DNA from: Subsaximicrobium wynnwilliamsii
Lineage (GTDB): Bacteria; Bacteroidota; Bacteroidia; Flavobacteriales; Flavobacteriaceae
Assembly (NCBI RefSeq): GCF_007997225.1
Contig: NZ_VORM01000009.1
Coordinates: 62,001 to 126,000 of the forward strand
Reading direction: 5' to 3'
Length of the DNA stretch: 64,000 nt
Shown: positions 55,427-64,000 of the stretch, piece after piece
How the letters are laid out: every line of letters starts with the position of its first letter
Numbering within the stretch: the first letter of the stretch is position 1
The notes under the pieces: generated by a model
Seen by the model: the letters and a program-made list of their open reading frames with translations, nothing else
Database searches by the model: none
What the model was told of the DNA's origin: nothing
Made by a program: the position numbers and the translations under genes

Positions 55427-56776
55427 ATGCTGTTTCAAAAAATATCTAATAAATTCATTTTCCTTTGGATGCTGTTAGTGCCGATTTCAATTTTAAACGG
55501 CCAAGAATTGGAATCCACTGATTGGGGACACAAACCCCTGCGTTTGAACCTGAATGACAATGGCACGCACTGGATTTCATTTCACACCTATGCCCAATTC
55601 TGGATGCGTGGAACGGAAAATAATCCCGGGAGTAGTCTCTCTGAAGAACCACAATCTAGCACTTTCGATATTTCCATTCGTCGATTTAGATTGGGAATTC
55701 AGGCACAATTGACAGAGCAATTATTTGTCTACTCCCAAGTGGGCATCAATAACCTCAATTATTTATCGCCTCGCGGTACGCCGACAGATCTTTTAGACGC
55801 CTACGCCGAATACGCGCTTTCCGAAGCACTAGAATTTGGTGCAGGAAAAACAGCATGGACAGGGCTTTCCCGCTATTCGGCTCCCAATACTTCCAAATTA
55901 TTATCCCATGATATTGTGCTGTTGGCTTTACCAACTTCAGATGAAACCAATGATCTCATTAGAAAATTGAGTGTGTATGCCAAAGGGAAGCTGGGAGCAC
56001 TGGATTATCGCATTGTATATTCTAAACCTTTTTCGCCCAGAAATAGCGCGAATTTCGATTCAGAATTGATTGAGAACAGCGCAAAATTTACAGACAAAAG
56101 CACTGGCAACATCTATTCGGGATATTTCAAATGGGCGTTTTTAGATTCTGAATCCAACAAAATCCCTTTTTCAGACGGCACCTATCTAGGTAAGAAAAAG
56201 ATTCTCAATATAGGAATTGGTGCGGAATTTCAAAATATGGCCTTGGCATCCCTTCAAAATGGTGAGACTCAATTTCATGATATGTCGCTTTGGGCAGCCG
56301 ACGTTTTTTTGGACCTTCCCATAAACCAAAAGAAAACGAGTGTTTTGACTTCCTATCTAGGCTATTTCAATTATGATTTTGGGCCAAATTACATTCGTAA
56401 TACCGGTGTTAATAATCCAATAGTATCCGTAAACCCTGACCAAGCTTCATTTAACGGTGCTGGTAACGCCTATCCTGTGGTTGGAACTGGAAATTCAATA
56501 TATGCTCAAATAGGCTACCTTTTTCCTTATCTGGGCGCGACTCAAAAATACGGGAGGCTCCAACCTTTTGTATCCTATCAATATTCTGATTTTGAAGTTT
56601 TAAACGATCCTATGACCACGTATGATTTTGGTATCAATTGGTATCTCAAAGGGCATCTTTCAAAATTCACGTTGAACCTGCAGTCACGCCCTATCTATGG
56701 AGAAACTTCGGAAGGCATCACCTTAGAAGATCGAAAATGGTCGGTCATTTTACAATATATCATACGATTGGAATGA
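55427..56776 (+). CDS. Porin-like outer membrane protein 1
   Basis: 449 residues with a signal peptide (LWMLLVPISILNGQ) and a repeated beta-barrel pattern (ISFHTYAQFWMRGTENN, FDISIRRFRLGI, VILQYIIRLE at the end). It resembles OprP/OprO-type or generic porins of Bacteroidetes. The stop overlaps the ATG of a paralogous gene (ATGA at 56773-56776). It may import small anionic or sugar substrates, but the substrate is unknown. Confidence 0.8.
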   Translation: MLFQKISNKFIFLWMLLVPISILNGQELESTDWGHKPLRLNLNDNGTHWISFHTYAQFWMRGTENNPGSSLSEEPQSSTFDISIRRFRLGIQAQLTEQLFVYSQVGINNLNYLSPRGTPTDLLDAYAEYALSEALEFGAGKTAWTGLSRYSAPNTSKLLSHDIVLLALPTSDETNDLIRKLSVYAKGKLGALDYRIVYSKPFSPRNSANFDSELIENSAKFTDKSTGNIYSGYFKWAFLDSESNKIPFSDGTYLGKKKILNIGIGAEFQNMALASLQNGETQFHDMSLWAADVFLDLPINQKKTSVLTSYLGYFNYDFGPNYIRNTGVNNPIVSVNPDQASFNGAGNAYPVVGTGNSIYAQIGYLFPYLGATQKYGRLQPFVSYQYSDFEVLNDPMTTYDFGINWYLKGHLSKFTLNLQSRPIYGETSEGITLEDRKWSVILQYIIRLE

Positions 56777-58110
56777 AAGGATATACCCATACTTTCTTAG
56801 TCTTATCCTTCATCCTGGTCATTTTTCCAGCTATGAAAGGGTTTTCGCAAAATGAATTCGGTAATTCCAATCTGCGCCTCTACCTTGATGATAATAAGGA
56901 GCATTGGTTACAATTCAGTTCGTTTGTACAACTTTGGAGCCGCGTTACTGAAAACAATCCAGGCACTACAGTAAACGATGTACCTGAAGCTGTCACAAGT
57001 GATATTTCAATTCGGCGTTTTCGATTGGGTTTAGCCGCAAAACCAGCAGATAAGGTGTTTGTTTTTTTTCAGTTGGGTGTCAATAATCTCAATTATCTCT
57101 CGCCACGCGGCACATCCATTGACTTGCTAGATGCCTACGTGCAGTATGAACTATCGCCATATATCGCCCTTGGAGGCGGAAAATCCTTTTGGAACGGCTT
57201 ATCACGCTTTACGTCTCCAAGCACATCAAAGTTGATGGGCTATGACCTCAACTTCGTGGCGAGCCCAACTCTTGATAGTACCGACGATTTAATTAGACGT
57301 TTGAGCATCTATGCCAAGGGTAAAATAGGCGCTATCGATTACAGATTTATAGTGGCCAAACCTTTGTCTGTTCAAAATAGTAGCGCTTTCAATGCCGAGC
57401 CCATTGAAGGCATTGCCAGTTTTAATGACAAGAGACCACATCCACAATTTTCTGGCTATGCAAAGTACGAGTTCTGGGAACCGGAAAGCAATCTGTCGGC
57501 TGCGAACGTAGGCACCTATTTAGCCACCAAAAAGGTTTTGAATCTAGGCATTGGATTTACGCATCAAACCGATGCCTTATGGTCTTTGAAACAAGGCAAA
57601 GAATCTTATCATAATATGTCACTGTTTGCGATGGATGCCTTTATGGATTTGCCAATAAACACAGACAAAAAAACAGCTTTGACGACCTATTTGAGTTATT
57701 TTAACTTTAATTTTGGGCCTAACTATATTCGATTATTGGGTGCAAACAACCCAGCAAACGGTGTCATTGCAGAGGAAAGTTCTTTTAATGGTCGTGGCAA
57801 TGCATTCCCTATTTCAGGGACGGGTACCTCAACATTTGCACAGATTGGTTTTCTTTTTGAATCCATGGGTAAACAAAAGAATCAGGGGCAGTTACAACCT
57901 TATGTGGCCGCACAGTATTCTAATTTTGACCGATTTGAAAATGCCATGTTCTATTATGACCTTGGAATCAATTGGTATCTCAACGGACATGCATCAAAAT
58001 TTACGCTCAATGCCGAAAACCGTCCTATTTTTCAGGATACTGACACCGTAATCCGTTTGGATGAACGTAAATGGATGTTTGTTTTGCAATACCAATTCAG
58101 GATAGACTAA
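56773..58110 (+). CDS. Porin-like outer membrane protein 2
   Basis: 445 residues from the ATG at 56773, chosen because MKGYTHTFLVLSFILV is a good signal peptide and the start overlaps the previous stop by four bases. The longer frame from 56638 overlaps the previous gene. It is a clear paralogue of the preceding protein: ISIRRFRLGLAAKPADKVFV and YLSPRGTSIDLLDAYVQYEL repeat its strands. Tandem duplication with translational coupling. The barrel ends in QYQFRID. Confidence 0.8.
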   Translation: MKGYTHTFLVLSFILVIFPAMKGFSQNEFGNSNLRLYLDDNKEHWLQFSSFVQLWSRVTENNPGTTVNDVPEAVTSDISIRRFRLGLAAKPADKVFVFFQLGVNNLNYLSPRGTSIDLLDAYVQYELSPYIALGGGKSFWNGLSRFTSPSTSKLMGYDLNFVASPTLDSTDDLIRRLSIYAKGKIGAIDYRFIVAKPLSVQNSSAFNAEPIEGIASFNDKRPHPQFSGYAKYEFWEPESNLSAANVGTYLATKKVLNLGIGFTHQTDALWSLKQGKESYHNMSLFAMDAFMDLPINTDKKTALTTYLSYFNFNFGPNYIRLLGANNPANGVIAEESSFNGRGNAFPISGTGTSTFAQIGFLFESMGKQKNQGQLQPYVAAQYSNFDRFENAMFYYDLGINWYLNGHASKFTLNAENRPIFQDTDTVIRLDERKWMFVLQYQFRID

Positions 58111-58246
58111 CTTAGGTTTAAAAAAGCGTATGACAAGAAATTGGTTCATAACTTATAATTGACCTAATTAATTTTAGTTAAGATTGAGATCATACTTGCA
58201 AAGCCTTCATCAATGCTTTAATTTGTACTTATAAAATAATAAATCT

Positions 58247-59551
58247 ATGGATTTTACTGTATCTACTTTAGGAGAACCTTCCGTACAATCACCAATCAGT
58301 CTTAGTACCATTAAAGGTGATAAAATTTTCAACTTTGTAAGCGAAGCGGAAAAAATACTTTTAAGCGTGTCCTTGAAAGCATTCAATGAACATAACGGCG
58401 CACCTGCGAGTTTAGAAAAAGCTGGGCCTAGAGCGCATATTTTCTTTGATCCAACAAAATCAACCGCAGCCATTGTGACCTGTGGCGGTCTCTGCCCGGG
58501 TATTAATAATGTCATTCGCAGTCTAGTGATGGGGCTCCATTATTTTTATGGCGTCCAACGAATATTAGGAATCCCTTATGGTTATGAAGGTCTAATTCCA
58601 GAATATGGACATGGGTTCATAGATTTAGTGCCCGATAAGGTCAAAGACATTCACGAATTTGGGGGCACTATTTTGGGTTCGTCAAGAGGTGGCCAAAATG
58701 TTTCTGATATGGTTGACACTTTGGAGAACAATAACATAGACATCCTTTTTGCCATTGGAGGTGATGGCACGCTAAAAGGCGCCAACGCCATTGGAGAGGA
58801 AATCAAAAAAAGAGGATTAAAGATTTCAGTGGTGGGAATTCCGAAAACCATAGATAACGACATCGATATCATCGATAAATCCTTTGGTTTTGAGACCGCT
58901 TTTGATGTCGCAAGCCCGATTGTGAAAGATGCCCACAACGAAGCAACAGGTGCGTATAACGGGATTTCGATTGTCAAATTAATGGGCCGTGACAGTGGTT
59001 TTATTGCAGCTTCAGTAGCGATTTCCATTCCTGTAGTCAACTTTGTTTTGATACCAGAAATGAAATTCGATCTTCAAGGAGACGATGGATTTTTGAATGC
59101 ATTGGAAGCCCGATTAGATCTGAAACACCATGCAGTCATCGTTGTTGCCGAAGGCGCAGGCCAAGATCTATTTGATAAGGATCAAAGTGAAGTCAAAGAT
59201 GCATCAGGAAACATACAGCATAGCGATATCGGACTACTGCTGAAAGATAAGATTAAAGACCACTTTGATTCAAAAGACAAGCGGGTCGTTATAAAATATA
59301 TTGATCCAAGTTATATCATCAGAAGCGCGCCAGCCAATGCCAGTGACAGTGTTTTCTGTAATAGGCTTGCTTACCAAGCCTTACATGGTGCAATGGCAGG
59401 AAAAACCTGTTTCGTAGTGGGAGTCGTCAATGGACAGTTTGTTTACCTACCGATCCCAGCTGTGACCCAAAAGCGAAAGAAAATAGATTTAGAAGGTGAG
59501 TTTTGGTTCGCAGCCCTGCAGAGTACAGGACAGCCATTTGTGATGGAATAA
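58247..59551 (+). CDS. 6-phosphofructokinase
   Basis: 434 residues, in the plant- and trypanosome-like long group. The substrate motif GGLCPGINNVIRSL is near residue 79, the nucleotide motif IGGDGTLKGA near 170 and the catalytic motif PKTIDNDIDI near 199. The Gly in GGDGT favours ATP; the Lys in PKTIDND is a trait otherwise seen in pyrophosphate-dependent enzymes, so the phosphoryl donor is not certain. It phosphorylates fructose 6-phosphate in glycolysis. It stands opposite in function to pckA, encoded nearby on the other strand. Confidence 0.92.
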   Translation: MDFTVSTLGEPSVQSPISLSTIKGDKIFNFVSEAEKILLSVSLKAFNEHNGAPASLEKAGPRAHIFFDPTKSTAAIVTCGGLCPGINNVIRSLVMGLHYFYGVQRILGIPYGYEGLIPEYGHGFIDLVPDKVKDIHEFGGTILGSSRGGQNVSDMVDTLENNNIDILFAIGGDGTLKGANAIGEEIKKRGLKISVVGIPKTIDNDIDIIDKSFGFETAFDVASPIVKDAHNEATGAYNGISIVKLMGRDSGFIAASVAISIPVVNFVLIPEMKFDLQGDDGFLNALEARLDLKHHAVIVVAEGAGQDLFDKDQSEVKDASGNIQHSDIGLLLKDKIKDHFDSKDKRVVIKYIDPSYIIRSAPANASDSVFCNRLAYQALHGAMAGKTCFVVGVVNGQFVYLPIPAVTQKRKKIDLEGEFWFAALQSTGQPFVME

Positions 59552-59987
59552 CTGGTAAATTGTCTATTTGGTTAGATTCAATTTGATGTCTTTTTATCTT
59601 TTGATACGCTTCCTTCCTGGTTGCTTTGCGGTGTGTTGTTTTTGGTGTTTAGTAAGTATTTTCAAAATAAAAACAGCTACACCTGTAAATCTGATTACCT
59701 ATGAAATGATAAATCCTCTCAGGCAATAGGTTCGAGAGGATTTTTTGCATGGATGGGGCGTCCAACCCAATCAAAATAAAAAGCACGAAGCATTGCAGAA
59801 TTGCAAAGTCATTTCTACACCAGCTAGAATATGAAGCATTTCTTTTTAAATGGGGCAGAGCGTGTTTGTGTAAGATTAGTCCCGTGATTAAGCGACTAAT
59901 TTAGCACATACAAATCGAATATAAAATCTGCTAGCATTTGCGCAGGCAGTTTTGCCATAGCGATTAATTATACATGGCTTAGTTTTT
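59552..59987. other. Intergenic region with a pfk terminator
   Basis: No gene is supported. The only clear element is the hairpin AATCCTCTC/GAGAGGATT (59712-59742) followed by five T, about 160 bases past the pfk stop. Confidence 0.6.
59712..59746 (+). terminator. Intrinsic terminator downstream of pfk
   Basis: Perfect 9-base arms AATCCTCTC (59712-59720) and GAGAGGATT (59734-59742) are followed by a T-run. This is the strongest intrinsic terminator on the plus strand of this region. Confidence 0.8.
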
Positions 59988-60511
59988 TTAATCGTCGAGA
60001 TATGATGTTAGTGGTTTTAGGTATTTAGTAAATCCGATGTGTTTAATGTAATCGTAAATTTCTTTCCGAGTAGCTTTGCTAAATCCTTTTGCAGGATAAG
60101 AATATTCATCTGAGATTTCAATTATTTTCAATTCCGTCGCTGGGATTTTTTCAGATGCGATTAGGTAATTGCATTCCAAGCAAATACTTATAGTTCCAAC
60201 TCTTTTCTCTTGCAGATAATACACAATAGCAAAGTGTGGGTCAAAACAAGGCATGGTAGAATTGCCATAGCTCTTTTCAGAAGTCAATATTGTTTCTAGT
60301 TTTCCAGTTTGCTTTTAAGTCAGCGTTATTTTCCTATTAATTTTTTCTCTTGCCTTGTCAAGACAATTTTCAATAATCAATCCATCTTCTCCTTGATATT
60401 CATAGGCGACAACCTTGTCATACTTCAAATTTTAAATGGATTTGATTGTCCAAAAGTCAAAAACGGAATTATAAATATATTGAGTGATATGTTTTTTTTT
60501 ATTCGTTTCAT
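59988..60511 (-). pseudogene. Hypothetical secreted protein gene with a frameshift and a stop
   Basis: The ATG at 60511 opens MKRIKKNISLNIFIIPFLTF, a signal-like start ending GQSNPF. A frame change near 60430 leads to NLKYDKVVAYEYQGEDGLII, an in-frame TAA near 60317, then KQTGKLETILTSEKSYGNST and the rest (FDPHFAIVYY, CLECNYLIAS) to 59988. The last 99 codons form an open frame. One changed base in a GAA codon and one indel would restore about 174 residues. The family is common in Bacteroidetes but unnamed to me. Confidence 0.6.
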
Positions 60512-60718
60512 CTTGTTCGTAACGATTCCGTTATGGTTAATAGGGGATTAACAAGCGATTACTTTTCGATTAGCACTTAGCCAAAACTTTTTATTTTGTT
60601 CTACCTTTTATCTTAAAGTCAAACCAAAAGATCTGGAGGTCATGGTTTAAAGCTCTAAATTTTAGGTTAATTGCTAAAAATCCGTATTAATTATAGCCAT
60701 AGTTGGGCTTTCGTACTT

Positions 60719-61201
60719 TTACTTTTTAATGAATTCAAAGCATTTAAACTCATTCTCATCCTTTTGGTCGTATCGTGTCATGTTGCATAAGATTTGTTCT
60801 TTTGGATTATTGTTGTTTACACAAATCAAGCACAAAGAAGGCCTCTTTATCAATTCGGGTCTAATCTCATATCCCTCATCATCAAAGTACCCTTTTATTT
60901 GTGTTTTATCCATTTCCGCAATGTTCTTGCGCCCTTGTGTGTTTTCTCTTTTCTTCACTGCCAGATCAATTTCATAATCTTCATTAGGTTGACTTTCTCC
61001 CGTTATACAAGTAAAACAATTATTACCTAGAGATGCCGAGCCAACAACCCAAATATCGTTCCCACAAGAACATTTTACTCCATTTTGATAGGCATCTATT
61101 GCCGAGTCTAGTCTTTTTCGCAAATCCGTCTCATTTTCAGAGGGATTGTTTATTAAATGTTTTTCTACATACCTACTTATTGAAATCGCTATAAATTTCA
61201 T
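60719..61201 (-). CDS. Hypothetical protein with Cys-rich motif
   Basis: 160 residues, starting MKFIAISISRYVEKHLINNP. A short CxC motif (KCSCGNDIWVV near residue 45), a CFTC (near 65) and a CLIC (near 125) suggest a zinc site. It is the second gene of a pair (5 bases after the 85-residue gene) on the minus strand. It has low GC. No function recognised. Confidence 0.6.
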   Translation of the reverse strand: MKFIAISISRYVEKHLINNPSENETDLRKRLDSAIDAYQNGVKCSCGNDIWVVGSASLGNNCFTCITGESQPNEDYEIDLAVKKRENTQGRKNIAEMDKTQIKGYFDDEGYEIRPELIKRPSLCLICVNNNNPKEQILCNMTRYDQKDENEFKCFEFIKK

Positions 61202-61206
61202 CTTAC

Positions 61207-61464
61207 TTATTTTTTTATTACAAATCCTGAACGTGCTTTTCCATCGTTCTTTATTCCTCTAATCTTACAATAGTTAATTAATTCATCAACATCCATCACA
61301 AAATCTGTAACTATAAACCCCTTTTCTGTTAATCCTTTTTTGGTCTTTTGATATGCTTTATGCCACTCTTTCCAAGAATCAAACATACTATCTCTATCAT
61401 CTATTGATTCTAAAAATCGGTTCCAATCTTTTTTCATGTAATATGCCAATTTTACTTGTTTCAT
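61207..61464 (-). CDS. Hypothetical small protein
   Basis: 85 residues, starting MKQVKLAYYMKKDWNRFLES, with a WKEWHKAYQKTKKGLTEKGF segment. It resembles, loosely, small conserved Bacteroidetes proteins of unknown role. It lies 5 bases upstream of the 160-residue gene and probably forms an operon with it. Confidence 0.6.
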   Translation of the reverse strand: MKQVKLAYYMKKDWNRFLESIDDRDSMFDSWKEWHKAYQKTKKGLTEKGFIVTDFVMDVDELINYCKIRGIKNDGKARSGFVIKK

Positions 61465-61884
61465 GTTTTTTTTTGGTTTTCCTGCCCGAAGGCCAACGGA
61501 ATTGTGTTTGGTCAGTTGTATGGTTAATCAACTAAATTAAAAAAATAATGCGAACCAGAGGGAAATCCACAGGATTTTCCGAATACACACCTGCCAAGCA
61601 ATTTATTATCTGATGTAAGTGAATGAAGATACATTGAGTATTTCTAATTTTAGAGTCAGAGAGATTCATTGCGTTGTCTCTAAAGACCTTAAATTTTCAA
61701 ATGCAAGAGGGTGGCTTTATAAGCAAGATGATTAGAACAGAAAAACCAAAACAAGTGATTTTAGAGATTTGTTAAACGTTTCATCTTTTATTTTCTCTAT
61801 AATTCTTATTTTTTAACTACCTTAGAACGAGATGACTATTGTTATAATTAGTCAATTTTTACGATAACTAATACTCTAACCCTC
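61465..61884. other. Intergenic region with no gene
   Basis: 420 bases of AT-rich sequence without a credible frame. The promoters of the divergent small genes and the 166-residue secreted protein should lie here. Confidence 0.5.
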
Positions 61885-62385
61885 ATGAAAATAATTAATA
61901 AGAATTTTTCTACGTTCTACCTCATTTTTTTCTTTTCTGTATTTAGTTTTTCACAGTCAACCATAACAATTAAACTTTTAGTGGATACTGAGAATTTTGA
62001 TGAAAACGATTTATCAAAATCATGCAGTTTCGAAGCCACATGGTCTGATTCAAGTAAGGTTGTACGGTCAAATGGGGATCTGGAGGACTTTACAATTGAG
62101 GCTTCTGAAGATGATACCATTATATGGGAGGGGAGCTCCACCTCTTCGAATACTGCAATTATTGATATTAAAAAAATTGATCAAGAGAACGCTTCAAAAA
62201 TATTCAAAAATAAAAAGATTTACGGCAAGAAACGTGGAAATTCCAAAAAGGAAACCGCGGAAGCTAGAGTGCTGTACAATACCAAAGGCAAACCAGATTA
62301 TAAATATAAAATATTCTTCAAGATAAATCAAAGGGGTAAAACTCATAAAATAGACCCTAAAATTAAAGTGTTGAGCAAGCCATAA
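61885..62385 (+). CDS. Hypothetical secreted protein
   Basis: 166 residues with a signal peptide (YLIFFFSVFSFSQSTITIKL). The mature part has a beta-rich pattern (TITIKLLVDTENFDENDLSK) and a lysine-rich C-terminus (KGKPDYKYKIFFKINQRGK). It ends 11 bases before the cyclase gene on the same strand, so the two may be linked. Function not recognised. Confidence 0.65.
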   Translation: MKIINKNFSTFYLIFFFSVFSFSQSTITIKLLVDTENFDENDLSKSCSFEATWSDSSKVVRSNGDLEDFTIEASEDDTIIWEGSSTSSNTAIIDIKKIDQENASKIFKNKKIYGKKRGNSKKETAEARVLYNTKGKPDYKYKIFFKINQRGKTHKIDPKIKVLSKP

Positions 62386-62396
62386 TCTAAATTGAA

Positions 62397-64000
62397 TTGG
62401 ATAAAAGACGTCATCTTATCTGGTTAAGATTACTAATCGCTGTTATTTGCGTACACTCATTTAATGCGCAAGATAAATCTAAAATTGACAGTTTAGAAAC
62501 CTCATATTTGACTCAAAATCTAAGCATTCCTGAGCAGATGGCCATACTAAGTGAGCTAGCCAATAAACATCCTAACCCTTCTCAAAGCTTGCTGTATAGC
62601 GATAAGTTATTAGTTTTAGCTCAGTCTCAAAATTCAACGAAAAATATTATCAATGCCCTTCAGCAAAAAGGGAACGCCTTAACCATAAAAGGAAATTTAA
62701 GCCAGGCGCTTGAAATTTTTATGGATGGAGTTCAACTGGCAAAAGAGGAAAAGGAAATTGAGATGTTGGGAGGCTTTTATATCTCAATTGCAGGTGTGTA
62801 TTCTGTAATGGATAATAAGAGTCATACCATTCTTTATTACAAGAAGGCTATTGAAGTTCTTAAAGACTTAGACGACAAAAGTAACTATGCTGCTGCCATT
62901 GAGAATTTGGGCGATGAGTATAATTTAAATATGGCCAAACCTGATTTGGCACTTGTGTATTTCGAGGAATCTGGGAAGCTATGGGAGCAACTAGGCCGTA
63001 AGGCAGGCCTTGCCTATAATATCGGAAATAAAGGTTTAGCCTATGCACAGCTGAAAAGATCTGAGGAGGCTGAATCTAACATTACTGAAGCTATTAGAAT
63101 GTTGGAGGAACTGGGCGATTATTATGGGATAAGTGTATACTTAACCTACATGTCTGATATATATATCGAAAAAGGCGATTACGAAGCAGCGATTTCTTAC
63201 GCCAATAATAGCTTGGCATTGGCTAAGAAATATGGTTTAAAAGATCAGATAGCAGATGCCTACTTAAAACTCTCAGAGCTTAATGAATTTAAGGGTAGAT
63301 TGCGACCTTCTTTAGATTACTATAAGAATTACATTACCTATAGAGATAGTGTTAAGAGCATCAGTGAAGCACAAGCCATAGCCGAAATCAAACGGGACAG
63401 AGATTTGGCACAAGCAGAATTTACACGTGAGCGAGATTTGGCCGTAAAGGATCAAGAATTGGCCTTATCGGAAGAAAAAGTGCACAACAAACAAAATGTT
63501 GCTATCGGAATCGGAGTAGCCTTATTTTTAATCGCTCTTTTAGCTTTAGGACTTTATAGAAGAACTATGTATATAAGTAAAACCAAAAAAATCATAGAGA
63601 TTGAACGCAATCGATCAGACAAATTACTCCTTAATATCCTTCCAGAGCAAACTGCAATTGAATTAAAGAACTCAGGCACTGTTGAAGCTAAAAAACACGA
63701 ATTGGTAAGCGTGCTTTTCTCAGATTTTAAGGGCTTTACTCATTTTGCTGAAGACATGACACCAGAAATGCTGGTGAAGAGTATCAGTTACTATTTTTCA
63801 GAATTTGATAATATCATTGAAAAAAACGGATTAGAAAAAATAAAAACCATAGGTGATGCCTATATGTGTGCAGGGGGATTATCTTTTCCAGACAAAGAAC
63901 ATGCCAAGAAGTTAACCCTTGCTGCACAAGAAATGATAGATTTTGTGACCACAGCAAAAAATGATGTTTCCAGGGACTACGCTAATTTTGAAATTCGTAT
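62397..64000 (+). CDS. TPR-containing class III nucleotide cyclase, incomplete
   Basis: 534 codons are visible and the gene runs past the window end. I place the start at the TTG at 62397 (MDKRRHLIWLRLLIAVICV), which gives a signal peptide; no ATG fits. TPR-type helical repeats cover about residues 60-300. A coiled coil and a membrane helix (NVAIGIGVALFLIALLALGL, about 367-388) follow. The class III cyclase domain starts near 435: first metal Asp in VLFSDFKGFT, second in IGDAYMCAGG near 485. It makes cAMP or cGMP; which one cannot be judged from the partial domain. Periplasmic TPRs may sense a signal across the membrane. Confidence 0.88.
   Translation, partial: MDKRRHLIWLRLLIAVICVHSFNAQDKSKIDSLETSYLTQNLSIPEQMAILSELANKHPNPSQSLLYSDKLLVLAQSQNSTKNIINALQQKGNALTIKGNLSQALEIFMDGVQLAKEEKEIEMLGGFYISIAGVYSVMDNKSHTILYYKKAIEVLKDLDDKSNYAAAIENLGDEYNLNMAKPDLALVYFEESGKLWEQLGRKAGLAYNIGNKGLAYAQLKRSEEAESNITEAIRMLEELGDYYGISVYLTYMSDIYIEKGDYEAAISYANNSLALAKKYGLKDQIADAYLKLSELNEFKGRLRPSLDYYKNYITYRDSVKSISEAQAIAEIKRDRDLAQAEFTRERDLAVKDQELALSEEKVHNKQNVAIGIGVALFLIALLALGLYRRTMYISKTKKIIEIERNRSDKLLLNILPEQTAIELKNSGTVEAKKHELVSVLFSDFKGFTHFAEDMTPEMLVKSISYYFSEFDNIIEKNGLEKIKTIGDAYMCAGGLSFPDKEHAKKLTLAAQEMIDFVTTAKNDVSRDYANFEIR

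Overview
The window looks like a chromosomal segment of a member of the Flavobacteriaceae (Bacteroidetes). The signs are a SusC/SusD pair behind an ECF sigma factor and a FecR anti-sigma factor, a type IX secretion sorting domain, many tandem about 800-residue FtsX/MacB-type permeases, sites fitting the Bacteroidetes promoter consensus TAnnTTTG, and few Shine-Dalgarno sites. Genus and species cannot be told from the sequence alone.

Layout. (1) 1-18655: an efflux-type ABC cluster with six tandem paralogous permeases, the 5' stub of a seventh replaced by two decayed PIN-domain toxin-antitoxin modules, then the ABC ATPase and a TolC-like outer membrane protein. The junctions between permeases carry a few recurring intergenic repeats. 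(2) 18656-19849: a scar with three small hairpins, an internally deleted fic remnant and a second copy of the tolC 3' end. (3) 19850-33921: an ECF sigma factor, FecR and an STN-domain SusC, then SusD, two PKD plus YWTD-propeller lipoproteins, a cyanophycinase-like S51 lipoprotein, an M20 metallopeptidase, and a second S51 protein with a type IX sorting domain. I read this as a surface-sensed uptake locus for cyanophycin or a similar isopeptide. A 670-base satellite-like array lies inside it. (4) 34579-44018: an AT-rich accessory island. It holds an operator-HTH-small ORF-giant helicase cassette (DEDD exonuclease, RecQ and UvrD domains in one 1604-residue protein), a toxin-antitoxin-SecB-like-chaperone (TAC) operon, a frameshifted fic pseudogene with its small partner, an orphan second SecB-like fragment, and other gene debris. 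(5) 44131-48404: divergent S10 and S9 serine peptidases. (6) 48794-59551: a small Lys-rich protein, then a usp-SLC13-pckA operon divergent from a ROK kinase, two paralogous porin-like proteins and phosphofructokinase. This is a carbon-flow block with a symmetric operator in its divergent promoter. (7) 59552-64000: a decayed gene, small hypothetical genes, a secreted protein, and a TPR-class III nucleotide cyclase cut by the window end.

The most promising undescribed systems are the helicase cassette at 34579-40138 and the putative cyanophycin utilisation locus at 19850-33921. The mutational decay is also notable: two PIN toxins, one antitoxin, two fic genes, one permease and two hypothetical genes are truncated, frameshifted or carry stops.
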